Part shown: positions 49,571 through 60,091 of the stretch, in pieces | Position numbering within the stretch: position 1 is the first letter of the stretch | Layout: every line of letters starts with the position of its first letter | Translations under genes and position numbers: made by a program | NCBI GenBank assembly: GCA_963693085.1 | Contig: OY856409.1 | Span: 1,166,387,249 to 1,166,451,248 of the forward strand | Direction: 5' to 3' | Source: Alisma plantago-aquatica | Taxonomy: Eukaryota > Streptophyta > Magnoliopsida > Alismatales > Alismataceae | Length of the DNA stretch: 64,000 bases | Notes under the pieces: generated by a model | Database searches by the model: none | Told to the model about the DNA's origin: nothing | What the model saw: only the letters and a program-made list of their open reading frames with translations

Positions 49571-50484
49571 AGACAGGTGAGGTCTTGACAGCTGGCTCTG
49601 CCACTGACCTTGTATGGTACCTATTTCGACTTAGCAGTGGTCGGTTGGAGCATGAGCAGTATACCTCATCTCCTCTGGGCATAAGTGTGAATGTGAACAT
49701 GTAATCAGCAGAGTAGCATATTTGCTTAAGGATCGAATATGGAAAACATTGGTTGATGCTTCATTACTTTTATACATCTTAGTAGATAGATGTTATACAT
49801 GTTCTTCATATTCCTTATAAAGCAATTAGATGATTTATAATTCTGCTATGAATAGTTGAACTATCTTATCAACGTTATTGCTCTGCACTTTAAATATATT
49901 TGCTTACTTGCATAAAGTATCCTCTACTCAATTAATACTATTTCTTGTGATAATAATATTGTTGGCAGAGAGTTATATCTCTCACTGGGACAATAGTCTC
50001 ACCCCATGGGATCCATAATTTTTAGGTGGACACAGACAAGGGAGTAGAAATCGGACTGTAGAGGAAGGACCACATCAGCAGGGACAGCCGTAATAGCTCA
50101 GGTCGAGTGAACCATTTGTCATGTCTTGTAGATAGAAGTCCTATGTGTCGTCTTTGTACTCTCAGGTCCTTGGGAGATAGTACTTAGTGGTTTTTATGAA
50201 TGACTTGAGATTTTAGTTTGTTTGCCTTGAGGTTTTATGTTGTTGATGTATATGTTTGAGTAAAGCAACTGGTACTTGTTATCCTAGAGATGAGATGGTA
50301 CAATGTATGTACTATATGAACCATGATGTATATAAAGTTTGGTTCTTTCTGTAAGAGTTTCCTGGAAAAGGATATCTTTGCAAACGGTTTTAATTTTTAG
50401 TGATTTTGTTAAATCCGCTGCTTATGGTTATTCCACAATTATTACTGGTGATGGTTTGATTTGTTATAGGGTCGTCACACTTAA

Positions 50485-52230
50485 AATCTATTTGACTTCT
50501 ATGATTCCCCTATTTGTATCTTTAGATCACTCTTGATATATAGGATTGGTGACTTTCACATCCCCAATCTAGAAGCTCTGAATGATGATTATGTTGGCCT
50601 CTTTAGCATAGTATTACATATAATCTCTTGTGTTGACTAAGTGTGGGACCATCCATTGATTTTTATATGAAAACATGATGTCCAAATCCGATGTTGGTTT
50701 CAGATGTATTGATGCAGTGATTTTGAGTCACATTTATATGCTGGTTTTATACTTATTTTGTGTAATTATTTGTCATTTTGTGACTATAATAGCATGATTC
50801 ATTTCCTTGTGCCTATAATCATTGTACGCATCAAATTTATCTTATTTTATCTTATTTTGTATAAATTATCAAATTTCTTGGATTTGATTTGTGTTCCTCT
50901 CTTTGTTTCAGGAGCCTTGTATTCCTAGACCCTTCGATACCATCGACGGTCCATCGATAGCATCAACAAGGCAATAGCAACAAAGCCGAAAGGAGAGTGA
51001 ACCAGACGATACCATCGACCCACTGTCAATGGTCTCAAAAGTGCATCAGCGTGCCAAAAATCATCTCGTCGATACCATCAACGGGAACGGTCGATGGTAT
51101 CGAAATGCAGCCAGTTTGTCCCCAGTTTCTAGCGAAGAAAGTGATCTCTAAGGTGTCGATACCATTGACATCCCGTCAATGGTATCGACGTCGTTGGATT
51201 AGGGTTGTGCCCAGAATTGCCACGATCAAACGGTTGTGATCTTTTGGCAGTCGTAAGTCATGCCTATACCTAAAAAAAGACAGCCACACCTAAAGGGGAC
51301 ATTCTATTCCGTTGCATGAGTCTCGGAGAAGAAAAAGCAAAGAACGGAGCCTGGAGCTACGCCCCAGACGTTTCCAGAGCCATAGATGGATGATTCTTCC
51401 GCCGGAAGGCTGTAGAACGTGCATCTTACATCGAGGATCGTCTAGATCTTCTATGTCTCAGGGGTTACACCATATTTTCATTCATTTCTCCATGTTTCCC
51501 TCTTTCTTTTCCATGTGTAATGTTGATATGAATTGGCGGGGCTAATCCCCTCTATCCTTAGGACCAGGAATAGCCCGGGGAATCACTATATGACAATGTT
51601 ATATTGATTATCATAATTTGTCTCACTTTCCCTTGATATGTTATCATGTTTCCATTACAATTTACTATGCTTGATCACCATAGTCAATTTCTAATACCAT
51701 TAATTACTTCTGACGGAGAATTAGTTGTTGAAAAGGCACGATTAACACATTAATCAATAAATTCCTTAGACAAGGTAATGTATGATTAATGGTGGATACT
51801 CAGAGAAATAATTAAAACACCTAGATCTAGGGTATAAGTTACTACTAGCGTGGAACTGACCTAGAACTAGGTAGTGAATTGTATCGCAGAAGTGAGCAAT
51901 TCTGACTACGGGCCATAATCAGGGAAAGAGAATGAATTATGTTAATTGTGTAGATTTGCGTGTAGTGCGACCTCGCGGTGAAACTGCAATCCTAAGGATT
52001 TCCATTTAATTTGATTAAACTAAACATTTAATCATCGTTCACTTTTGCTTTCTTTTAGTTTTATTTTCTTTTTCAAAGTCAAACTCATTTTTCCCATCAG
52101 TCGAGCTGATCGCGACCAGTTAGTAGTGGTCTATTGAAATTTACATTTCCTTGAGTTCGACTCGGGCCTCACAAGGCCTATATTACATTGATATGTGCAC
52201 TTGCGTTATACGCACGGTAAAATTGTGTCA
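50485..52230 (+). repeat. 5' LTR of an Athila-type element; right end defined, left end uncertain
   Basis: The right boundary is clear: the sequence ends AATTGTGTCA at 52230, followed after 6 bases by an Asp-type PBS. The left boundary lies somewhere between 50485 (just after the TSD of the composite) and about 50930. It cannot be fixed because the partner 3' LTR lies outside the window, so the interval given includes some host DNA. The LTR contains the hairpin-repeat cluster at 50933-51189. The frames at 50997-51545 are not recognised as protein. Confidence 0.6.
50933..51189. repeat. Hairpin repeat cluster A (GATACCATCGAC / GTCGATGGTATC)
   Basis: The motif GTCGATACCATCGAC or a close variant occurs at 50933, 51007, 51069 and 51155. 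Its reverse complement GTCGATGGTATCGA, or a variant, follows after a short spacer, for example at 51090-51103 and 51175-51189. Each pair can fold as a stem of about 14 bp. The same motif returns at 61513-62055. Confidence 0.85.
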
Positions 52231-52236
52231 AGTTTT

Positions 52237-52254
52237 TGGCGTCATTGCTGGGGA
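52237..52254 (+). other. Primer-binding site, Asp tRNA type
   Basis: TGGCGTCATTGCTGGGGA is a variant of the TGGCGCCGTTGCCGGGGA site typical of Athila/Tat elements. Confidence 0.82.
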
Positions 52255-52415
52255 AATAGTAAATTTTGGCACTATGAATGCTGCAAGAGGCCACTCTAGG
52301 CCACTTTTTCTTTTTATTTGCAATTTTAATTATTGATATTAATTGTCTATCTTTCAGATTTTTTATTCATCTAGCACTGTACTTACTCGATTTTCCACAT
52401 TTCAGGTACTAGTAC

Positions 52416-53948
52416 ATGGTGAAGACGCGTAGTACGGACTACGCACAGTCGACACCTGAGGTTCCACCTTCGGGATCTGAAGACGAGCAGATAAATACAC
52501 CACCTGAAGACGTTGAAGAAGAACTTGAGACTTTCACAATGGCTGAGGAGCAGACCATTTAGGAAAAGATTAAAGTTTCTTCTTCCTCTGTACAGAAGAG
52601 GCCAATCAAGAAACATGCTATCAACATACCTAGTTACAAGATTGACCCAGGGCTAATCCAGTTGGTCAAGTCACAGGCTTTCCATGGGCTAAAGAATGAA
52701 GACTCAGTTGCCCACATCAGCACCTTTTTGGAACACTGTGATATGGTGAAAGTGGATAGATTTCCATAGGAGGCAATTTATCTGAAATTGTTTCCATCTT
52801 CTCTAGCAGGAAACGCAAGGGAGTGGCTCTACAACCTAGATGATGAGTATGTGGAATCATGGGACATGATGATTGAAGTTTTCTTTGAATGATATTTCCC
52901 ACCCGAGAAGACAAATGATCTCATGAGGAGGATTCATAATTTCAAACAGCAGGCAGGTGAAACATACTCAGAGACATGGGAACGTTTCAACATCATGTTG
53001 TGGAAATGCCCACATCATGGGCTGGATTTAGAAACTCAGGCAAAGATCTTCTATTTTTCCCTTAATGAACATGACAGGAGTAATTCAGACTCAGCAGGGA
53101 TAGGTTTCTTTCTGAACAATAAAGGCTTAAAGTGTAGAGAAATTTTAAAGAACATGGCTAAGAAGCAATCCTAAGGTGAAAGAGATGCACTAGAGCAGGT
53201 CAAAATCGCAGGGGAATCCAAGGCAATTAAAGAATTAAATGAGAAGATGGACCTGATAGCACAGAGACTGCTAGTAAAAGATGATGAAGGATCTGATGAT
53301 GAGGCACATGCTAAGTTCATGCGTCAATAGCAGGGCTATAGGAATAATGATTATTCATGGAGAAAGGACAAGAAATTCTCTTGAAGGATCCAAATAACTT
53401 TTTGTAGGATCTGGATCAGAAGCCACATCCCGGTACAGAAGATAAGAGTAATGAGTTTCTCAACCAGGTGATAAAGCAAAATCAAGAGTTGATGAGCACT
53501 TTCAGAAAACAAATTAAATCTCAAGGAGAATTTATGAACCAATTCGGCCAGATTTTACAGAGTCATGGGGCACAAATGAGGATGATTGAGACGTCTATTG
53601 CATAGATGACAATCAAAATTGCAAGTTTGAAGAGGCCATCACAGCAGGGTTTTCCAGGGAATACTGATGTTCCAGGAGGAAACCACCAAGATAAAGCAAT
53701 TTTGCTGAGGAGTGGAAAGAAAATTTTAAACTCCAAGGTCGATGAACCAAGCACACCACAGCCAGAAGCCACAGGTGAGGCTGCAGAGGATGTCGTAGTC
53801 ACAGAGACAGTGGAGGATGAAGCAGAGAAGGCCATAGAGGAGCCCATTGTAGAGAAAGAGACTGAGAAGAGGACACCTTATGTGCCACCACATCAGAGGG
53901 CACAGACTGTCCTAGTTCCTTATCCAAAATAGTCTGAAAGCAAAGAAG
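52416..53948 (+). pseudogene. Athila-type gag, decayed
   Basis: This was the capsid polyprotein of the Athila-type element. From the ATG at 52416 (MVKTRSTDYAQS) one frame holds the gag domain: IDPGLIQLVKSQAFHGL, then SLAGNAREWLYNL, IHNFKQQAGETYSETWERF and CPHHGLDLETQAKIFY. It is broken by stops at about 52560, 52770, 52890 and 53172, where CAG, CAA or CGA would be expected. Beyond 53175 the frame shifts. The segment 53606-53932 holds an acidic, Glu-rich linker ending YVPPHQRAQTVLVPYPK, typical of the region before the protease. Another one-base shift at about 53935 separates it from the protease frame. Confidence 0.85.
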
Positions 53949-54575
53949 GTGGATGCACAGTTCAAGAAGTTCCTGGATAGCTTTAGGAAACTTTCGGTCA
54001 ACATTCCTTTGCTAGAGGCAATTGAGAAGATACCCTCCTATGGTAAGTTCTTGAAGGATATAATTACCAAGAAGAGGAAGATTCCTGACACAGAGGTGGT
54101 AGTGCTTAAGAAGCAGGTGAACGCCTTTATTCTGGGAAAATTGCCACCAAAGCGACAAGATCCGAGATGTTTTAATATTTCATGCTACATTGGAAAGGTG
54201 AAATTCGGCGAAGCACTATGTGACTCTGGAGCGAGCATCAATTTGATGCCTCTCTCCACTTTCAAGAAACTTGGTCTTAAAGAATCTCGGAGGAGTAACA
54301 TGACAATCCAGCTTGCAGATAATTCTGTTGTAAGGCCTTATGGGATTTGTGAGGATGTTCTAGTCAAAGTGGATAGATTTGTATTTCCAGCAGATTTTAT
54401 GGTGATGGAAATGCAAGATGAGCAAGGAAATGAGTTGCTTCTAGGTAGACCCTTCCAGGCTACAGCTGACATGATTCTGGAAATGGGTAGAGGTCAGTTG
54501 ACCATGGGCATAGTAGATGACAGATTTGAAATAAAGATGCCAGCTGAATCACAATCATCACAGGAGCAAGGATAG
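53949..54575 (+). pseudogene. Athila-type aspartic protease segment
   Basis: A 208-codon open frame starts MDAQFKKFLDSFRKL, the usual lead-in IPLLEAIEKIPSYGKFLKDI, and then the retropepsin site CDSGASINLMP with the D-S-G triad intact. After it come NELLLGRPFQATADMILEMG and the flap region. It would process the gag-pol polyprotein. This is the best-preserved enzyme segment in the window. It ends in TAG, and the same TAG occurs in the second copy of the duplicated end (57907-58123), so the stop predates the break. The frame would otherwise continue in phase into the RT segment at 58124. Confidence 0.85.
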
Positions 54576-54682
54576 TGTAGAAAAATTATACACTTTGATC
54601 ACAATGTTTCCATTTGTCTAGGGAAACTGTTTCTTGATATGGCTCACGTCATGATAAAGGTAGATAAGGGAACATTTGTTGT
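54466..54682 (+). repeat. 217-bp direct repeat, left copy (protease end)
   Basis: This segment begins CTGACATGATTCTGG and ends AACATTTGTTGT. It is repeated at 57907-58123 with about 7 substitutions by eye. The two copies directly flank the inserted minus-strand fragment. Confidence 0.9.
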
Positions 54683-56118
54683 CTAGGGTAAGCGGCTGGG
54701 GAGGTGGCTGGGGAGGTTGAGGTTGGTTTAGATTTTGGGGTGGAAGGTTTAGGTTTTGGAATTGTTGGTAGTGTTGTCGATTTTGGTGATTTCCAAAATT
54801 TCTTTGATTGTTATATGGGAATCCATGTGGTGATCGATTGTTACTTTGAGGGTAGGGAGGCCTTTGTTGAAGTTGGTTAGAGTTCTCGGCACCTGAAGGG
54901 TTCCCGTATTGAAAACCAGGGTGATTTCTAGGTTGGTTGGGATTGTAGTAACTTTGACCTGGTATTGTATGAATCGAATTGAGGTCTTCTGGTTGTTGTC
55001 CTACTTCAGGTTGCGTGGGCATGTTGTAGAGATATTGACAGTGGAGGGTGGTATGGTCGTATCCTTGGCAAATACCATAAAGGGAATCCATGGCTTTTAG
55101 TTGTTGGGGTGACTCCCTAAGGGTGACCAAGGATGACTCTAACCGATCTTGTTTGAAGGCAATTAATTTTTGGCTTTCCACTATGCTTTGGATATCATTA
55201 TTAACTTCTACCTTGGCTACCTTAAGGATTCTGCCAATCCCTCTTCTAGCCCTTGTTTCGAAACCCGTTTGACTACCTCCCATGCGCTAGTCAAACCTTG
55301 ATGCATGAAGTTTCCTCCAAATGAGGAATCGAGAAAGAACTTGGTATCACCATCAACACCATGATAGAAAATCTCTATGAGTTGGGCTTGAGAGATATCA
55401 TGGTGGGGCTACTTCCTAAGTAAGTCTTTGAACCTTTTCCAAGCTTCACCTAAAGATTCTCCTGGGGACATAGAAAAATGAGTTATTTGACCCGTAAGTT
55501 CATAGGTGAGAGACGGGGGGTAAAATTTCTCAAGGAACTTGCTTGTAGAACTTCCCAAGTTGTGACATGTTCTTCACTCTCCATGGTGTTATACCAGCTA
55601 CTAGCTTGACCGGAGAGGGAATACTTAAACAACCTAAGGTGGATGGCATCTTCAGAGACACCCGAAAGTTTGTTCAAAGAGCAAAGGTCAATGAACCTTT
55701 GAAGATGATCTTGGCAACTTTCCCCATTGTTGCCTGAAAAGGGGTTGGCTTGCATCATGGTGATCCATTGTGTTCGGATTTCGAATTGTGGAGCAATAAT
55801 ATCGGGGGGTATAACCGGATGTTGCGCATAGGCCGTTTTGGGAATAGAAAAGTCTTTTAATTGTTTTTGCCTTTCGGCTTCCCTCCTATCAGCTTCTATG
55901 GTTTCTTGTTCAGCCCTAAAGGCTGCTTGCAAAGCGGCTTCTCTTTCCGCTTGTTCGGCTTGGATTCGCTCTCTTTGAGCTGTAAGGGCTTTTTCGATCC
56001 TAACGGCTACTTCTTCCTCGTTCATTTTTGTTTGACTTTGACGGTTTAAACGATGAAAAGTCCTTTCTATTTCTGGATCAAACATTTGAAAATCGGCGTT
56101 CGAGCATCGCATGCACAA
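54683..56118 (-). pseudogene. gag of the inserted Athila/Tat-like element, truncated
   Basis: The start ATG is at 56118 on the minus strand (MCMRCSNADFQMFDPE). Residues 35-90 form a charged coiled coil (EEVAVRIEKALTAQRERIQA). The gag domain follows: ITMMQANPFSGNNGESCQDH, then HLRLFKYSLSGQASSWY. After a frame change near 55500 it continues with GESLGEAWKRFKDLL and, in the frame 55283-54618, a Gln/Pro-rich tail (RPPYPQSNNRSPHGFPYN). It has at least one stop and a frameshift. The C-terminal zinc-knuckle part is missing at the junction with the 217-bp repeat. Gag alone does not separate Athila from Tat. Confidence 0.8.
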
Positions 56119-56271
56119 AATAAACAGTTAATTCGTGTGCAGAAAAAAACGTACTGCCGGAATGGAAACTCGGCAGAAAGAGGAGTACACTTCCGGAATG
56201 TTACTCGGAAGGCATAAAAAAAGGAAAAAAAGTTTTCAAAAATTTTTGGGGTTCGAGAAAACAATCTTTTG

Positions 56272-56290
56272 TTCCCTGGCAACAGCGCCA
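56272..56290 (-). other. Primer-binding site of the inserted element
   Basis: TGGCGCTGTTGCCAGGGAA on the minus strand lies 3 bases after the LTR end. It is the Asp-tRNA type used by Athila/Tat elements. Confidence 0.82.
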
Positions 56291-56293
56291 AAT

Positions 56294-57902
56294 TGATAAT
56301 CGTCGCTTTGCAATATCAATCACTAAGATAATTATCCTAGAGTTTAATCCTTTTTCAACTTTCTGATTAAGGCTAGTATAGAAAGGGTCGATCCCACAGG
56401 ACAACTTTTTAAGATTGTTTCTTTTATCCCAATTATTTTGAAGAACTACTTTATTATTTTTTTTGTATTTTCAGATTTAGAACGGAAAGTAAAAGTCGAG
56501 TTGGGGGTATGATTGATTGATTACACTAAAATAAGAAATAAACACAAAGTAACAATGTAATAACAAGAATTTATTTTTCCTCTGTCACAAGAAAAAGGAG
56601 CAATTGTTAGCACAAAAAGACTATTGTGAATGGAAAAAGACTAGAAGTAAAGAAAGCAAATCAACAGAGGTTGAAATCAAAGAGAGAGAATCGAGGCTCG
56701 TAGGGGTTTTCACCACCTTAGCCTAGGTGATAACAACTAATTCTTAAACGACGATTCGATGAAGGTTTGCGAATTTAAAAACTCACAAGAGATAAACTCC
56801 ACACGAGCCCATTGGTCTTGGTGCTCATGCTTCCTAGTTTATCAACCTAAAAGACGAAAATCCACGGTCATATCAAAACGTCTATGTAATCAATTTTATT
56901 ATTCTAAATCCGGATTTCCATGGTCATTTCCATCCAGATTAACGTGGGATCTGAAGATCAACCATTAATTAAAATCGATTACCATTTAGTCGTTTAAGAA
57001 GAAGTCGTTAAAACCATGGCCAATGGTTTATTCCCCTTGCCTCGATAGAAAACTACTCACTCATGGAGGGGGGGGAGACGGAGGAAGAAAGTACTGAAGC
57101 CATAGTCTAGCCCAAAATCAGGAGGTTAATCCTTATGCTAGAGACAATAAAATGGCTTAGTTCTTTATTCCTTGCTCCAGAATTAAAGAACAGAGAAAAG
57201 AAGATTAAGACTAAGGTGGAATAAAGAGACAAGAACAAGTATGACAGAACAATGTTTGAAATAAAATCTACTTTATTGCAGAATAAGAAGATGATTACAA
57301 GAATAAATGCTTCATAATCCCAATACAAGGAGAAATCCCAGATGCCTTGAGGAGGAGGAAGTGATCCTCCTTTTATAGGAGAGGAAGGAGGCACTTTTAC
57401 AATTAGGTTAAGGGTTTTTTAGGTTGGCGGCTGGGATTTGGGCTGTCTACGCACCGCCAACCGACCAATTCAGCCACGAACCGATCGGCTGGAAGATTCT
57501 GGAGTGCGCATGCAATCGATCGGCTGCCAACCCTAATTAGGGTGGCGGCCAAGTCCAAACCACTCAGTGTCATTTCTTCTCATCAATAGGGCATCCGTCG
57601 AGCGTTTGGTTTACGAATCGGGCAATCTCGGTCAGTCGTATGATGAGAGTAATGATCGACGCTTGAAGGCAAATCGAGCGTTTCACTTGGTCAGCCGATT
57701 AGGTCGATAAGGTGAGACGATCGGTTGACAATACCAGTCGATCGGCTCAGGTCCTGAAACAACAATAAAATGCACATGATTTCCAGATTTGTGATAAAAA
57801 TGAGAAAGTATCAATTTGTGCAATTTCAAGAGATGAATGGAGTATTTCTATGTTACAAGCTTAATAATTCACAGAAAAGATGTATTGAAATAGCACGCAT
57901 CA
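56294..57902 (-). repeat. LTR of the inserted Athila/Tat-like element
   Basis: This 1609-bp LTR reads TGATGCGTGCTATTTC at its start (57902) and CGATTATCA at its end (56294) on the minus strand. A TATA box (TATAAAAGG) is at about 57369-57377. A cluster of CGATCGGCTG-type palindromic motifs lies at about 57480-57760. The plus-strand frame at 56759-56968 and the minus frame at 57107-57394 are not recognised. Confidence 0.82.
57369..57377 (-). promoter_or_regulatory. TATA box in the inserted LTR
   Basis: TATAAAAGG on the minus strand lies in the context CTCCTATAAAAGGAGGATC, itself a near-palindrome. Confidence 0.6.
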
Positions 57903-57906
57903 ACAA

Positions 57907-58123
57907 CTGACATGATTTTGGAAATGGGTAGAGGTCAGTTGACCATGGGCATAGTAGATGACAGATTTGAAATAAAGATGCTAGCTGACTCACAATCATC
58001 ACAGGAGCAAGGATAGTGTAGAAAAATTAGACACTTTGATCACAACGTTTCCATTTGTCTAGGGAAACCGTTTCTTGATATGGCTCACGTCATGATAAAG
58101 GTAGATAAGGGAACACTTGTTGT
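57907..58123 (+). repeat. 217-bp direct repeat, right copy
   Basis: This is the second copy of 54466-54682. It restores continuity of the Athila pol frame: the offset between copies is 3441 bp, a multiple of 3. Confidence 0.9.
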
Positions 58124-60091
58124 GGACATCATGGAACAAACAAAGGTGGTTTCTCTTGTTAAAGCTGTGGGTTATCCCAATGATGAAGAAGAGGAAGTCC
58201 CACCGTCTACTGAGGATGATTCTATAGCAGTCTCCATGCTTGACTCGTACCCACAATTACCTCTTGAAGCTTTCTTGTTCAACATCATGGATGATTGGAT
58301 GAGAAGCACGTCATTGCGAGAATGTGTGAATATGCTTCGAGTGCTTCCTTGCTACTATGCCAAGCACTATGAAGAACTAGGACCACTTCCACCACTGTTT
58401 CAATCTTCTTTGGTCAGCCCGCCGGATTTAGAGCTAAAGTCGTTGCCACCTCACTTGAAATACATATTCTTAGCGGTTGATGCAAAGCTACCAATGATCA
58501 TTTCAGCATATATGAGTGTCACTAAGGAAGAGCAGATGATGATTGTGTTGAAGAATCATCGTGGTGCATTCGGGTGGTCAGTTTCTGATATCAAGGGGAT
58601 CGCCCCTACTCTCTTCTAATACAAGATCCGGCTTGTTGAAGGAGCCAAACCTGTGATTCAGCCGCAACGTCACCTCAACCCCATCATGATGGAGGTCGTC
58701 AAGAAGGAGGTGATCAAGCTTCTCTCTACGGGCATCATCTATGCTATTTCAGACTCTACATGGGTGAGCCCAACACAGGTAGTCCCTAAAAAGGGGGGAA
58801 TTATGGTAACTCAAAACCTTTCGAACAAGTCTGTCACCACCCGATTGGTAACCGGGTGGCGTGTTTGCATTGATTACCATCGTTTAAATTCTGCCACTTT
58901 GAAAGATCATTTTCCCATGCCATTCATTGATTAGATTTTAGAACGGCTGGATGGCCGCTCTCACTTTTTCTTTTTAGATGGCTATTCCGGCTATAACCAA
59001 ATTTCCATAGACCCTAAGGACCAAGAGAAGTCTACCTTCACTTTTCCTTATGGGACTATCGCATATCGTCGTATGCTGTTCGGTTTGTGCAACGCACCGG
59101 CCACTTTTCAGCGTTGCATGCTTGCTATCTTTTCAGATATGGTAGAGCATTGTCCAGAGGTTTTTATGGACGACTTTTCCATCTATGGTGCATCTTTTGA
59201 TGAGTGCTTATGTAATCTATACAAGGTGCTACAAAGATGCGAGGACACACATTTAGTCCTCAATTGGAAAAAATGTCACATGATGGTTAGCGAAGGCATA
59301 TAGTGCTTGGACACAAGGTGTCTAGCAAGGGACTGGAGGTAGATCCAGTGAAGATTGAGGTTATTTCCAAACTACCCCCACCAAACTTGGTGAAAGGGGT
59401 GAGGAGCTTCCTTGGTCATGCAGGGTTTTATCACCGATTTATCAAGGATTTTTCTAAAATTGCTAAGCCATTATCAGAATTGCTTGAGAAGGATGCGGTT
59501 TTTTATTTCAATGACAAATGTATGCATGCCTTTGAGGTTCTCAAGCAAAAGTTGATTTCCACGTCGATTGTTCAAATGCCGGATTGGAGTAAGCCCTTTG
59601 AGCTTATGTGTGATGCATCAGATTTCGCCATGGGGTCCGTTCTTGGGCAGTGCCTTGAGAATAAACCCAAAGTTATTTTCTATGCTTCTAAGACTTTGAA
59701 TGATGCCCAACTTAATTACACCACCACATAAATAGAATTGCTTGTCGTGGTTTTTTCATTTGAAAATGTTAGGCAATATTTAGTGGGGTCTAAAGTTGTG
59801 TTATGGACAGACCATGCCGCTATAAAGTACTTAATGGAAAAGAAAGATGCCAAGCCTAGACTCATTAGGTGGATCCTACTCTTGCAAGAATTTGACATTG
59901 AGATTAAGGACAAGGTGGGCATTGAGAATGTGGTTGTGGACCACTTGTCTCGGTTAGAGCGGGTAGATGAGAGAGATACTAACATACCCATTACCGAGAC
60001 CTTCCCAGATGAGAAAATCCTTTCTATTCAATCTAAGGACCCATGGTTTTTGCATATCGTGAATTATCTTGCATGCAAAGCTCCCGGATGA
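58124..60091 (+). pseudogene. Athila-type reverse transcriptase and RNase H, decayed
   Basis: One frame runs from the duplication to about 59300 with two stops, at 58617 (TAA) and 58932 (TAG). Both sit where the family has Gln. RT blocks are PVIQPQRHLNPIM, VVPKKGG, TGWRVCIDYHRLNSATLK, DGYSGYNQI, RMLFGLCNAPATFQRCM and the catalytic FMDDFSIYG. A one-base shift near 59300 leads to LGHKVSSKGLEVDPVKIE, the thumb/connection SFLGHAGFYHRFIKDFSK, and RNase H (ELMCDASDFAMGSVLGQ, then [13 protein letters not shown]). A TAA at 59729 splits the RNase H frame; it lies where the family usually has Glu or Gln. The catalytic Asp residues of RT are present, so inactivation here is by stops and frameshifts only. 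Confidence 0.88.

Larger units (their letters stand above)
19583..50479 (+). mobile_element. Tandem chromodomain Ty3/gypsy composite: three LTRs, two internal regions
   Basis: The order is LTR (19583-24080), internal 1 (24081-28894), LTR (28895-33409), internal 2 (33410-44394, interrupted), LTR (44395-50479, interrupted). The whole block is flanked once by the 5-bp duplication CTTAA (19578-19582 and 50480-50484). No TSD occurs at the internal LTR junctions: the middle LTR is preceded by a PPT and followed by a PBS, so it serves both internal regions. Both internal regions encode gag and a pol of order PR-RT-RNase H-INT-chromodomain, typical of the chromovirus branch (Tekay/Del-like by the chromodomain and the initiator-Met PBS). 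Everything is decayed. I infer one original insertion later duplicated by unequal recombination between LTRs. Confidence 0.88.
44395..50479 (+). repeat. Third LTR of the composite, with two nested insertions
   Basis: The LTR starts TATAACATCCC (TG changed to TA) and ends GGTCGTCACA, followed by the TSD CTTAA. It spans 6085 bp, but removing the hAT-like element and the Cassandra element with their TSDs leaves about 4502 bp, matching the other two LTRs. It has a TATA box at 45307. Confidence 0.9.
54683..57906 (-). mobile_element. Truncated Athila/Tat-like element (LTR-PBS-gag) on the minus strand
   Basis: This 3224-bp insert holds, on the minus strand, a complete LTR (57902 to 56294), an Asp-type PBS and a gag region that stops at 54683. 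No pol and no second LTR are present. It interrupts the Athila-type element between protease and RT. Instead of a 5-bp TSD it is flanked by a 217-bp duplication, with 4 extra bases (ACAA) between the LTR start and the right copy. This argues for capture during break repair or a later rearrangement rather than simple integration. Confidence 0.8.
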
